From contig PNMF01000019.1 in NCBI GenBank assembly GCA_013823485.1, forward strand, positions 1 to 33,330: 33,330 bases of DNA. Reading direction: 5' to 3'. The notes under the pieces were generated by a model. It had not been told where the DNA came from, did no database searches, and was given only the letters and a program-made list of their open reading frames with translations. Origin of the DNA: Comamonadaceae bacterium (GTDB lineage: Bacteria; Pseudomonadota; Gammaproteobacteria; Burkholderiales; Burkholderiaceae_C). A program made the position numbers and the translations under genes. Shown here in pieces: positions 1-8,002 of this stretch. The first letter of the stretch is position 1. Every line of letters begins with the position of its first letter.

Positions 1-2309
1 ATGACGCCGGTGCCGCCCACGCCGGCCACGATCACGCCCCAGGCCTCGTCGGCCAGCACCGGCAGCGCCGGGTGGGGCAGGGTGCCGCCGGTCCATTCGG
101 CGCCCACACCCTTGTTGTCCTTCTTGCGCAGCTGGCCGCCTTCGACCGTGACGAAGCTCGGGCAGAAGCCCTGGGTGCACGAAAAGTCCTTGTTGCAGCT
201 GCTCTGGTTGATCTGCCGCTTGCGGCCGAACTCGGTCTCCAGCGGCTCCACGCTCAGGCAGTTGGACTGCACGCCGCAGTCACCGCAGCCCTCGCACACC
301 GCCTCGTTGATGACCACCCGCTTCGCCGGGTCGACCAGGGTGCCGCGCTTGCGGCGGCGGCGCTTTTCGGTGGCGCAGGTCTGGTCGTAGATGATGACCG
401 TGGTGCCCTCGATCTCCCGGAAGGCGCGCTGCACCGCGTCCAGCGTGTCGCGGTGCTGGATGGCGATGCCCTCGGGCAGGCCGGTGACGCCCTGGTACTT
501 CTCGGGCTCGTCGGTCACGATGGTGATGCGCTTCGCCCCCTCGGCCCGCATGCTCTGCGCGATCTGCACCACGCTGTGGCCCTCGGGCCGCTCGCCGACC
601 TGCTGACCGCCGGTCATGGCCACCGCGTCGTTGTAGAGCACCTTGTAGGTGATGTTCACCCCCGCCGCGATGCTCTGGCGGATGGCCAGGATGCCGCTGT
701 GGAAGTAGGTGCCGTCGCCCAGGTTGGCGAACATGTGGCGGTCGTGGCTGAACGGCTGCTGGCCGACCCAGGGCACGCCCTCGCCGCCCATCTGGGTGAA
801 GCCCACGGTGGCGCGGTCCATCCAGATGCTCATGAAATGGCAGCCGATGCCGGCCATGGCGCGCGAGCCCTCGGGCACTTTCGTGCTGGTGTTGTGCGGG
901 CAGCCGGAACAGAACCAGGGCTGGCGCTCGGCGCCCTGCACGCCTTGCGTCAGCAGGGTCTGCATCGAGCGTTCCTGGGCATCGAGGATGGCCAGGTGGG
1001 CGTCGATGCGGGCCATCACGTCGTCCGGCATCTGGCCCAGCTTCTTCAGGCGGCGGGCCAGCGCGCGGGCGATGATGGCCGGGGTCAGGTCGGCCTTGGC
1101 GCGCAGCAGCGTGTTGGCGCTCGGGTTGGGGCGCGACCATTCGCCACCGCTGAAGTCGCCTTCGTCCTCATCGAACTTGCCCAGCACATTGGGGCGCACA
1201 TCGGTGCGCCAGTTGTAGAGCTCTTCCTTGAGCTGGTATTCGATGACCTGGCGCTTTTCCTCCACCACCAGAATTTCGCGCAGGCCGGTGGCGAAGTCGC
1301 GGGTGATCTGCGCCTCCAGCGGCCAGACCACCGCCACCTTGTGCAGGCGCAGGCCGATGCGGCGGCAGGTGGCGTCGTCCAGGCCCAGGTCGATCAGGGC
1401 CTGGCGGGTGTCGTTGAAGGCCTTGCCGCTGGCGATCACGCCGAAGCGGTCGTTCGGGCCGGCGATCACGTTGTGATTGAGGCGGTTGGCCCGCACATAG
1501 GCCAGCGCGGCGTACCACTTGTGGTCGAACAGCCGGGCTTCCTGGTCCAGCGCATGGTCGGGCCAGCGGATGTGCAGGCCGCCCGGGGGCATGTCGAATT
1601 CGGGCACCACGATCTGCACCCGGTGCGGGTCGATCAGCGCGGTGGCGCTGCTCTCCACGATCTCCTGGATGGTCTTCATGCTGGTCCAGACGCCGGCAAA
1701 ACGGCTCATGGCAAAGGCATGCAGGCCCAGATCGAGGATGTCCTGCACGCTCGCCGGAAAGAACACCGGCAGGCCGCAGGCCTTGAAGATGTGGTCGCTC
1801 TGGTGGGCGGCCGTGCTGCTCTTGGCCACATGGTCGTCGCCGGCCACCGCCACCACGCCGCCCCAGGGCGTGGTGCCGGCCATGTTGGCGTGCTTGAACA
1901 CATCGGAACACCGGTCCACGCCCGGGCCCTTGCCGTACCAGATGCCGAACACGCCGTCGAACTTGTTGCTGCCCTGGGGCGCAAAACCCAGCTGCTGCGT
2001 GCCCCAGAGCGCGGTCGCCGCCAGCTCCTCATTCACGCCGGGCTGGAACACGATGTTCTGCGCCTGGAGGTGGGGCGCCGCCTTCTGCAGCGCCTGGTCG
2101 TAGCCCCCCAGCGGCGAGCCCCGGTAACCGCTGATGAAACCCGCCGTGTTCTTGCCGGCCAGCGCGTCGCGCTGGCGCTGCAGCATGGGCAGCCGCACCA
2201 GGGCCTGCACCCCGCTCATGAAAGCCCGCCCGTGATCGAGCGTGTACTTGTCGTCCAGGGTGACCGATTCGAGGGCCTGGCGGATGGACTCGGGCAGGGG
2301 CGCATTCAT
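1..2309 (-). CDS. Indolepyruvate ferredoxin oxidoreductase, fused IorA-IorB type (C-terminus beyond window)
   Basis: This enzyme oxidatively decarboxylates aryl-pyruvates (indolepyruvate, phenylpyruvate) to acyl-CoA with ferredoxin as acceptor, in aromatic amino-acid catabolism in the cytoplasm. The 769 visible residues start with the pyrimidine-binding domain (SGYRGSPLGGYD near residue 55). A C-terminal thiamine-diphosphate domain follows, with CSGCPHNTS, GGEGVPW and NLGDGTYFHSG (about residues 470-560). Next is a 4Fe-4S ferredoxin-like segment (CEGCGDCGVQSNC, about 690-702) with further cysteines just after. The last visible residues, VAGVGGTGV, begin the Rossmann-like gamma (IorB) domain, so the remaining ~400 residues lie left of the window. 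The ATG at 2309 has a GGAG ribosome site 8 nt upstream. The gene is divergent from an Lrp-type regulator. The family is clear; the preferred substrate is inferred. Confidence 0.93.
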   Translation of the reverse strand, partial: MNAPLPESIRQALESVTLDDKYTLDHGRAFMSGVQALVRLPMLQRQRDALAGKNTAGFISGYRGSPLGGYDQALQKAAPHLQAQNIVFQPGVNEELAATALWGTQQLGFAPQGSNKFDGVFGIWYGKGPGVDRCSDVFKHANMAGTTPWGGVVAVAGDDHVAKSSTAAHQSDHIFKACGLPVFFPASVQDILDLGLHAFAMSRFAGVWTSMKTIQEIVESSATALIDPHRVQIVVPEFDMPPGGLHIRWPDHALDQEARLFDHKWYAALAYVRANRLNHNVIAGPNDRFGVIASGKAFNDTRQALIDLGLDDATCRRIGLRLHKVAVVWPLEAQITRDFATGLREILVVEEKRQVIEYQLKEELYNWRTDVRPNVLGKFDEDEGDFSGGEWSRPNPSANTLLRAKADLTPAIIARALARRLKKLGQMPDDVMARIDAHLAILDAQERSMQTLLTQGVQGAERQPWFCSGCPHNTSTKVPEGSRAMAGIGCHFMSIWMDRATVGFTQMGGEGVPWVGQQPFSHDRHMFANLGDGTYFHSGILAIRQSIAAGVNITYKVLYNDAVAMTGGQQVGERPEGHSVVQIAQSMRAEGAKRITIVTDEPEKYQGVTGLPEGIAIQHRDTLDAVQRAFREIEGTTVIIYDQTCATEKRRRRKRGTLVDPAKRVVINEAVCEGCGDCGVQSNCLSVEPLETEFGRKRQINQSSCNKDFSCTQGFCPSFVTVEGGQLRKKDNKGVGAEWTGGTLPHPALPVLADEAWGVIVAGVGGTGV

Positions 2310-2415
2310 GGTTGTGTCTCCGGTGTGCCCCGTCGGGGCCATCAGACAGCGAGTGTAGGAGGACGCTACCGAGAGGTGTTTGCGTTTCATGCCCGATTGC
2401 AGACCCGAATCGGAT

Positions 2416-2451
2416 GATCGTTTCTGTAAAGTCCATTTTCAAGAAACAATC
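2416..2451. promoter_or_regulatory. Candidate operator in the ior/Lrp divergent region
   Basis: An imperfect inverted repeat, GATCGTTTCT (2416-2425) and AGAAACAATC (2442-2451), matches at 9 of 10 positions around a 16-bp AT-rich spacer. It lies 20-odd bases before the regulator's ATG, inside the 171-bp gap between two divergent genes. Lrp/AsnC regulators usually bind such dyads and often control themselves and the divergent gene. Its role as an operator here is inferred from position and symmetry. Confidence 0.4.
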
Positions 2452-2480
2452 GTTCCCGAATGCCGACACAGGAGCACGCC

Positions 2481-2969
2481 ATGGACAGTCTGGACAAGTT
2501 CGACATCGCCATCCTGCAGGAGCTGCAGGCCGACGGCCGCCTCACCAACGCCGAACTCGCACAACGGGTGGGCCTGTCGGCCGCGCCCTGCTGGCGCCGG
2601 GTGCGCGCGCTGGAAGAAGCCGGCTACATCCGCGGCTACCGGGCCGAGATCGACCGCGAGAAGGTGGGGCTGGGCGTGCTGGCCTTCGTGCGGCTGGACG
2701 CCGACCGCAACAGCGGCGACGTCACCCGCAGCCTGGAAGCCGCCATCCGCCAGGTGCCCGAGGTGGTGTCCTGCCACTACATCAGCGGCTCCGGCACCTT
2801 CGAGCTGCAGGTGGTCAGCCGCGACCTGAACCATTTCAGCCGGCTGGCCCGCGAGGTGCTGATCAACCTGCCCAATGTGAAAGACCTGCACACCAGCTTT
2901 TCGCTCGGCGAGGTGAAGGCGGCGGCGGCGCTGCCGCTGTCGCACCTGCTGGATCGGCACGGCACCTGA
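2481..2969 (+). CDS. Lrp/AsnC family transcriptional regulator
   Basis: This 162-residue DNA-binding protein has the standard Lrp/AsnC size and layout. An N-terminal winged helix-turn-helix (about residues 3-60) contains the family signature LDKFDIAILQELQADGR and the recognition region RVGLSAAPCWRRVRALE. A C-terminal ligand-binding RAM domain (about 65-150) follows. I chose the ATG at 2481 because GGAG stands six bases upstream at 2471; an in-frame ATG at 2460 would add seven residues but lacks a good site. The gene is divergent from the indolepyruvate oxidoreductase gene, so a local role sensing an aromatic amino acid and controlling that gene is likely but inferred. Confidence 0.9.
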   Translation: MDSLDKFDIAILQELQADGRLTNAELAQRVGLSAAPCWRRVRALEEAGYIRGYRAEIDREKVGLGVLAFVRLDADRNSGDVTRSLEAAIRQVPEVVSCHYISGSGTFELQVVSRDLNHFSRLAREVLINLPNVKDLHTSFSLGEVKAAAALPLSHLLDRHGT

Positions 2970-2975
2970 AGCTTC

Positions 2976-3007
2976 CCCGGCTTCCGTGCGGTGTTCCACG
3001 GGCCGGG
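2976..3007 (+). terminator. Hairpin after the Lrp-type gene, possible terminator
   Basis: Two nested stems share an axis: CCCGG (2976-2980) with CCGGG (3003-3007), and CCGTG (2984-2988) with CACGG (2997-3001), around an 8-nt loop. The hairpin begins seven bases after the stop codon. No T-run follows, so intrinsic termination would be weak; it may instead be an mRNA 3'-end structure. Confidence 0.35.
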
Positions 3008-3076
3008 ACCCCAGCGGTCAATGGGGCTGAGCGGGCGGCGTTGTCGGGAGAGATCGCGGTCGATAGAGTACGAAAC

Positions 3077-3117
3077 ACTTACTTTCCATAACAGGTAAGT
3101 ATCTTGTTAGTACTTTC
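3077..3117 (+). promoter_or_regulatory. AT-rich patch with inverted and direct repeats upstream of the coat-U gene
   Basis: In a locally AT-rich stretch, ACTTAC (3077-3082) and GTAAGT (3095-3100) form an inverted repeat with a 12-nt spacer. TACTTTC is directly repeated at 3080-3086 and 3111-3117. The patch ends 13 bases before the start codon at 3131. It probably holds the promoter and operator of that gene; no clear -35/-10 pair can be assigned. Confidence 0.35.
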
Positions 3118-3130
3118 AAAGGACTCGATC

Positions 3131-3949
3131 ATGAAAACCTCCATCTCCCGCACCCTCGTCGGCCTGCTGGCCGCTGCCGGCCTGGTTGGCGCTTCGGTGA
3201 ATGCCCAGGCACCCTGACCTACCGCATCGTGGCGGGCGATGGCAACCACCTCAATGGAGCGCAGCGGCGGGTCAGGCGCGAGCTGACCATCAACAACTTC
3301 CTGAACTACGGACTGGTGCGTGCCACCGCGGCCGGTAATGCCCCCACCTGCTCCGCCACCACCAACTGGCGCGGTACGGGGGCCAACGTGATCTCGGGCA
3401 CGCTGAATTTCGGTACCGCCCTGGGCCAGTCCGTCACCTGGAACTACTGCATTCGAGCGGCCGCGTCGAGCTTTGCGAATGCCGGCATCTACACCGATTC
3501 CGTGCTGCTCACACTCAGGTACCCGAACACCGGGGCAGGTCAACTCGTCACGGCGCCCCTGGACATCCAGGTGGGGGTGCAGACCTCCTGCCTGCTGGAC
3601 AAACCACTGCCCGGCCTGACGGTGGCCTACACGTCGCTGCAGTCCATGGCGGCCATCCTGAACACGTCGGTGCTGTTGCGCTGCAGCACCGGACACCCCT
3701 GGACCGCCGGCCTGCTGCCCGACCCCGCCTCGGCCGCGGCGCCGGTCACCACACTCACCAACCAGAGCCTGCTGGGTCTGACCTACAGCGTGCAGGTGTC
3801 GCCGGCGTCCGGCACGGGCACCGGCAATGCCGCCGGCGGCGGGCAGGCCGTGACCCTCGGCGTCACGGTACCGGGGGGGGCAGGCAGGCATTTGCAGCAT
3901 GGGCAGCTGCACCGCCAGCAACACCCATGTGCTGGTCATCACCTTCTGA
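3131..3949 (+). pseudogene. Spore coat protein U (SCPU) domain protein, two frame lesions
   Basis: SCPU-domain proteins are exported Csu-type chaperone-usher pilin-like subunits. The ATG at 3131 encodes a signal peptide (MKTSISRTLVGLLAAAG...VNAQA) that meets a TGA at 3214 after 28 codons. The neighbouring frame then runs on from about 3208 with two SCPU-like domains. The first ends near 3525 in TDSVLLTLRY. The second starts near 3570 and carries the typical SCLLDKPLPG and LRCSTGHPW. At a run of eight Gs (3873-3880) the frame is lost again; with seven Gs it continues through QAGICSMGSCTASNTHVLVITF to the TGA at 3947. One missing base near 3210 and one extra G together break the gene. It could be a true pseudogene, a G-tract phase-variable gene, or two assembly errors. 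No usher or chaperone gene is nearby. The gene ends 9 bp from convergent mltA. Confidence 0.75.
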
Positions 3950-3958
3950 CCGGGCCGA

Positions 3959-5128
3959 TCAGGGCGGCAGCGCCCCGCCCCAGGGCCACAGCACCCACAT
4001 CTGCAGCGGCTGCTTGAGCGCCGCGGCCAGGAGGTAGGCATCGCCCTGGCTGTCGCCCCAGCCGGTGAACAGGTCGGCCCGCACCGCACCGACGATGGCG
4101 CCGCCGGTGTCCTGGGCCATCACCAGCCGGGCGGTGTTGAGCGTGGGGCCCTGGGTGGCGAGCCACACCGGGGTGCCGTACGGAATGCTCTGCGGGTCGA
4201 CCGCGATGGAGCGGCCCGGGGTGAGCGGCACGCCCTGCGCCCCGCGCGGGCCGAAGCGGGCGTCCAGTTCGTTCAGGGCCTCTTCGCGGAAGAACACGGT
4301 GCGCGGGTTGGCCCACAGCATCTCGTTCAGGCGCCCCGGGTTCTGCGCCACCCAGGCCTTGATCGACTCCCACGAGGCCTCGCGGATGGCGCCCTGGTCC
4401 AGCAGCCAGCGGCCCACGCTCTGGTAGGGCTGGCCGTTGTGGGCGGCAAAGGCCAGGCGCACGGTGCGTTCGGTGCCGTCCACCTCGCGCACCAGCAGCC
4501 GGCCCGAACCCTGGATCTGCAGGATCAGCGCGTCGATCGGGTCGGCCAGCCAGGCGATGGCGCGGCCCGCCAGCGCGGCCTGCGCGGCGGGCAGGGTGTC
4601 GATCTGCTGGCGGCTGTACCAGACCTGGCCGTTCTGCAACCCGGCTGGGGTGGCGTGCAGCGGCACCCGGAAGGTGGGCGTGGCCACCCGGCTGGCGCGC
4701 AGGATGGGTTCGTAATAGCCGGTGAGCAGGCCGTCGGGCAGGCGGCCGTCGGCCTCGGTCACGCGGTAGGGCTGGAAGCGGCTCACCACCCAGGCGACCT
4801 GTTCGGCCGGCGTGGCGATGCTGCGCTGCCGCACCTCGGCGCACAGCGCCGCATGGCCGGCCACCGGGCGCTCGCAGCCGCGCACCCAGGCGTTCCAGAC
4901 CTCGTGCAGGCTGTCGTTGCCCCAGCCCGGCAGCTCGGCCCAGCGCACCGGCACCCAGCGGCTTTTGCTGCGCTGCACCGGCGGCGGCAGGGCGGCGGTG
5001 TCGGCCGGGGCGGCGGCCGGCGGGGGGGTGGCCACCGGTGCGCCGGCCGGCGCCGGCACGGTGGTGACCCCGGGGGAGAAGGCACACGACGCCAGCAGGA
5101 AGCACAGGCTTCCTAGAATGCCGGCCAT
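3959..5128 (-). CDS. mltA: Membrane-bound lytic murein transglycosylase A
   Basis: MltA is an outer-membrane lipoprotein that cleaves peptidoglycan glycan strands, leaving 1,6-anhydromuropeptides. From the chosen ATG (5128) the protein has 389 residues. It opens with a lipoprotein signal whose lipobox LASC places the lipidated cysteine at residue 15, followed by a Pro/Ala-rich linker. The MltA core has LLTGYYEP, the insert domain with ILQIQGSGRL, and the C-terminal 3D-type region with AVDPQSIPYGTPVW and MAQDTGGAIVGAVRADLF, which carries the conserved aspartates. An in-frame start at 5212 would add 28 residues with no signal character and overlap the divergent small gene, so I rejected it. The start codon overlaps the ATG of the opposite-strand gene at 5127. 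Confidence 0.92.
   Translation of the reverse strand: MAGILGSLCFLLASCAFSPGVTTVPAPAGAPVATPPPAAAPADTAALPPPVQRSKSRWVPVRWAELPGWGNDSLHEVWNAWVRGCERPVAGHAALCAEVRQRSIATPAEQVAWVVSRFQPYRVTEADGRLPDGLLTGYYEPILRASRVATPTFRVPLHATPAGLQNGQVWYSRQQIDTLPAAQAALAGRAIAWLADPIDALILQIQGSGRLLVREVDGTERTVRLAFAAHNGQPYQSVGRWLLDQGAIREASWESIKAWVAQNPGRLNEMLWANPRTVFFREEALNELDARFGPRGAQGVPLTPGRSIAVDPQSIPYGTPVWLATQGPTLNTARLVMAQDTGGAIVGAVRADLFTGWGDSQGDAYLLAAALKQPLQMWVLWPWGGALPP
5114..5119 (+). promoter_or_regulatory. -10 box (TAGAAT) for the small membrane gene
   Basis: TAGAAT stands seven bases before the ATG at 5127, so transcription would start at or beside the A of the start codon and give a leaderless mRNA. No convincing -35 is visible. 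The absence of a Shine-Dalgarno sequence before this ATG agrees with that reading. Confidence 0.45.
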
Positions 5129-5330
5129 GACCCTGCTGTTGCTTGAAGCGCTCGGTGCGCTGCTGTTGCTCATCTTCATCGTGTGGTGGACCATGTTCTC
5201 GGGCCGCCGCAAGGGGGAGTTGCCGGAATCGGTGGAAGCGGAAAAACAGGCCGCCGTGCGCCAGACCGAAGCGCCTCGCGGCGCCGGGCCCGACGGCAGC
5301 GACCGGGGTGATGGATCAGGTCCGCGCTGA
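5127..5330 (+). CDS. Small single-pass membrane protein, unknown function
   Basis: This encodes 67 residues. A hydrophobic N-terminal segment (MTLLLLEALGALLLLIFIVWW, about residues 2-22) is followed by a short basic stretch (SGRRKG), which predicts an inner-membrane anchor with N-out, C-in topology. The tail is charged, Gly/Pro-rich and probably disordered. I do not recognise a named family, although similar short proteins beside mltA in Burkholderiales seem familiar. Support comes from a TAGAAT box seven bases before the ATG, the head-to-head fit with mltA, and a stop that exactly abuts the stop of the convergent response-regulator gene. Function cannot be assigned. Confidence 0.55.
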   Translation: MTLLLLEALGALLLLIFIVWWTMFSGRRKGELPESVEAEKQAAVRQTEAPRGAGPDGSDRGDGSGPR

Positions 5331-5957
5331 TCACGTTCCCCGCAGGATGTTGGCCAGCTCCACGGCCGACTTCACACCCATCTTGTCGAACACGCGCGAG
5401 CGGTGGACCTCCACCGTGCGCACGCTGATCTGGAGCTGGTCGGCGACCAGCTTGTTCGGCAGGCCGGCCACCACCAGGTCCATGACGTCGCGCTCGCGGT
5501 CGGTCAGGCTGTCGAGCCGCTGCTGCAGGTCGCGCCGCACCCGGCGCTGGGCAATGACCTGCGCCGACTGGGCCAGCGCCTGCTCGACCCGGTCGACCAG
5601 GGCGTTGTCGGAGAACGGCTTCTCGCAGAAGTCGAAGGCCCCGCGCTTGACCGCATCGACCGCCGTGGGCACGTCGGCATGGCCGGAGAGGAAGATCACC
5701 GGCAGCGCGGCCTGCCAGGGCTGGGCCAGCAGCCGCTCGAACAGCGCCAGACCGCTCATGCCGGGCATGCGCACATCGAGCAGGACACAACTGGGCACCA
5801 GGGGTTCGGCCGCCCAGGCCGGGCTGGCCATGAAAGCCTCGGCGCTGTCGTAGGCGTCGCTCACCAGCCGGCGGGTGCGCAGCAGCCAGGCCAGCGCCTC
5901 GCGGACGCCGGCATCGTCGTCGACCAGGTGGATGCGGGCGTCGGGGAACGGCGTCAT
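5331..5957 (-). CDS. FixJ/LuxR-type response regulator (DctR-like)
   Basis: This 208-residue cytoplasmic regulator is the output half of a two-component pair. The receiver domain (about residues 8-125) has the acidic pocket VDDD, phospho-acceptor Asp61 in LLDVRMPG, and the conserved Lys in FCEKPF. A LuxR/GerE helix-turn-helix (about 145-200) contains LTDRERDVMDLVVAGLPNK and VRTVEVHRSRVFDKMGV. The ATG overlaps the TGA of the kinase gene by four bases, so the pair is translationally coupled. The organisation matches the FixJ, TodT and DctR group. DctR-like control of C4-dicarboxylate uptake is the nearest known parallel, but no dctPQM genes lie here, so the target is unknown. Confidence 0.9.
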   Translation of the reverse strand: MTPFPDARIHLVDDDAGVREALAWLLRTRRLVSDAYDSAEAFMASPAWAAEPLVPSCVLLDVRMPGMSGLALFERLLAQPWQAALPVIFLSGHADVPTAVDAVKRGAFDFCEKPFSDNALVDRVEQALAQSAQVIAQRRVRRDLQQRLDSLTDRERDVMDLVVAGLPNKLVADQLQISVRTVEVHRSRVFDKMGVKSAVELANILRGT

Positions 5958-7987
5958 GGCGCGATGATAGGTGAGCCCTGCCCGTCGGTCGGACGCTGGG
6001 CCACCGGCAGCCGGAACCGGAAGGTGGTGCCGCGCGGCCGGGCCGGCTCGAAGCTCAGGCCGCTGCCGTGCTGCTCGATGACGGTGCGGCACAGGCTCAG
6101 ACCGAGCCCCATGCCTTCGGCCTTGGTGGTGAAGAACGGCGTGCCCAGGTGCTGCTGCACGTCGTCGCTCAGGCCCTGGCCATGGTCGGTCACCTCGAAG
6201 GCGACCCAGGCCGGATCGGTGTCCGGCGCGGCGGCGATGCGCAGGCGCCGCAGGCCGCTGTCCATGGGCGGGTCGCCGGGCGGCATGGCCTGCATGCCGT
6301 TGCGCGCCAGGTTGAGCAGCACCTGCTCGATCATGGTGCGGTCGCACTGCACGGCCGGCACGTCGGGGTCGATGGCCACCTGCAGCCGGATGCCGTCCTT
6401 CTTGGCCTGCAGCACCAGCAGCGGCTGGATGGCGGCCACCAGACTGGCCGGCGACACCGCTTCGCGCACCTGGTCGCGCCGGCGCACGAAATCGGCCACG
6501 CTCTTGATGACCCGCCCGGCCCGGTCGGCCTGCTCGGCCACCCGCTCGATGACGCGGCGCAGGTCGGCCGGCGGCAGCGGCCCGGCGGCCTCGTCGCGCA
6601 GCATGTTGAGGGTGCCGTTGGCATAGCTGGCAATGGCGGCCAGCGGCTGGTTGAGTTCGTGGCTGATGAGCGAGGCCATCTCGCCCACGGTGGCCAGGCG
6701 CGCGGTGGCCTGCAGCCGTTCCTGCGAGGCGCGGTTGAGGTCCTCCACCCGGCGCTGTTCGGTGAGGTCGAGCACCGCGCTCATGTAGCCGGTCTGCTGG
6801 CCCTGGGCGTCGATCAGCGGGGCTTCGATGATGAGCACCGGCACGCGGGTGCCGTCGGTGCGCTGGAACACCGACTCGAAGCCTTCGCGCGGCAACGTCT
6901 TGCCGGCCAGCCGCACCGCCTGGCGCTGCTGGTATTCGTCCACCAGCTCGGGCGGCCACCAGGGTGCGGGCAGGCCGGTGCCGACCAGTTCTTCCGAGGT
7001 GCGGCCGACCAGCTGGCAGAAGGCCGGGTTCACATAGGTGATGCGGCCGTTCATGTCGCGCGCCCGCAGGCCGGTGACCAGCGAGTCCTCCATGGCCTTG
7101 CGGAAGGCCAGCGCATCGGCCAGCTCCTGCTCGGCGCGCTGGCGGCGGCGGATGTCGCGCCCCAGCAGGGCCAGCACCGCCAGCAGGGCCAGGCACAAGG
7201 CCCCGACCACCGCCGTGAGCACATTGGGGAACAGCCCCAGGGCGCGGCGCTGGGCTTCGAGCTGCAGGATCAGGGTGTGGCCGGGCAGGTCCAGCACGGT
7301 GACCGAGCGCAGGTTGCGCCGCCCGCCCTGCAGGCTGCTGTGCACCGCCAGGCGGGTGCCGTCGGCATCGTTGAAGGCCAGTCCGCGGTTGCGCAGCAGG
7401 TCGCGGTTGGTCAGCTCCGACAGCAGCCCGGTCAGGGAGTAGGTGGCCACCAGCGCACCGGCGGGTTCGCCGGCCTGGAACAGGGGCAGGCACATCTCGA
7501 TGAGCTCGAGCCCGGTGCCTTCGCGCACCGGCCAGAAATAGCTGCGCGAATAGGCGGGCCCGGAGAGTCGCCGGGCGTTGTCGCAGGCCAGCCTTGCCTC
7601 GGGCTCGGCCTCGCCGCGCGCCATGAAGCCGAACACCGGGCGCAGGTAGGGGGTTTCGGCATGTGCGCGGATGCCGCCGTCGCGTCGGGGCGAACGCCAT
7701 TCAATGCGGACCAGCTCGCGGCGCAGGGCCAGCACGCCCCCCGCGCGGGCCGCCCAGGCCTCGTCGGCCAGGGGAGTGACGTGCAGCGACTGCAGGGTCT
7801 GCACATTGCGCAGCAGGGCGCTGCGGATGTCGCTGGCCAGGGCGGCGGCGTCCTGGTCGAGCTCGGCCTGGTCACTGGCCTCTTCGTACTCGGCGGCCAG
7901 GAACACCAGCACCGTCAGCAGCACGCCGACCAGCAGCAGCAGCACGGCCCACAGCAGCCAGCGCGGAGACTTCACGTTGCGGGCCAC
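5954..7987 (-). CDS. PAS-domain sensor histidine kinase (DctS/FixL-like)
   Basis: This 677-residue inner-membrane kinase is predicted to phosphorylate the regulator encoded directly downstream. A membrane segment lies at about residues 10-32 and a second at about 256-276, enclosing a periplasmic sensor domain of roughly 220 residues. A PAS domain (about 295-410) precedes the transmitter. The H-box is SLISHELNQPL with His443. The ATPase domain shows an N-box (EQVLLNLARNGMQAM), a G1 motif (VTDHGQGL), an F-box (FFTTK) and a G2 motif (GMGLGLS). This fits the DctS/FixL class. The start is GTG at 7987, 15 nt after the nitrilase stop, with a weak ribosome site, so a slightly later start is possible. 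The ligand is not evident. Confidence 0.9.
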   Translation of the reverse strand: MARNVKSPRWLLWAVLLLLVGVLLTVLVFLAAEYEEASDQAELDQDAAALASDIRSALLRNVQTLQSLHVTPLADEAWAARAGGVLALRRELVRIEWRSPRRDGGIRAHAETPYLRPVFGFMARGEAEPEARLACDNARRLSGPAYSRSYFWPVREGTGLELIEMCLPLFQAGEPAGALVATYSLTGLLSELTNRDLLRNRGLAFNDADGTRLAVHSSLQGGRRNLRSVTVLDLPGHTLILQLEAQRRALGLFPNVLTAVVGALCLALLAVLALLGRDIRRRQRAEQELADALAFRKAMEDSLVTGLRARDMNGRITYVNPAFCQLVGRTSEELVGTGLPAPWWPPELVDEYQQRQAVRLAGKTLPREGFESVFQRTDGTRVPVLIIEAPLIDAQGQQTGYMSAVLDLTEQRRVEDLNRASQERLQATARLATVGEMASLISHELNQPLAAIASYANGTLNMLRDEAAGPLPPADLRRVIERVAEQADRAGRVIKSVADFVRRRDQVREAVSPASLVAAIQPLLVLQAKKDGIRLQVAIDPDVPAVQCDRTMIEQVLLNLARNGMQAMPPGDPPMDSGLRRLRIAAAPDTDPAWVAFEVTDHGQGLSDDVQQHLGTPFFTTKAEGMGLGLSLCRTVIEQHGSGLSFEPARPRGTTFRFRLPVAQRPTDGQGSPIIAP

Positions 7988-8002
7988 CCGGGCGTGCGCC
8001 GC

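Noticed and set aside
5331-7987. Firm assignment of the two-component pair as DctS/DctR
   Set aside because: The domain layout fits, but no C4-dicarboxylate transporter genes are in the window, so only resemblance is stated.
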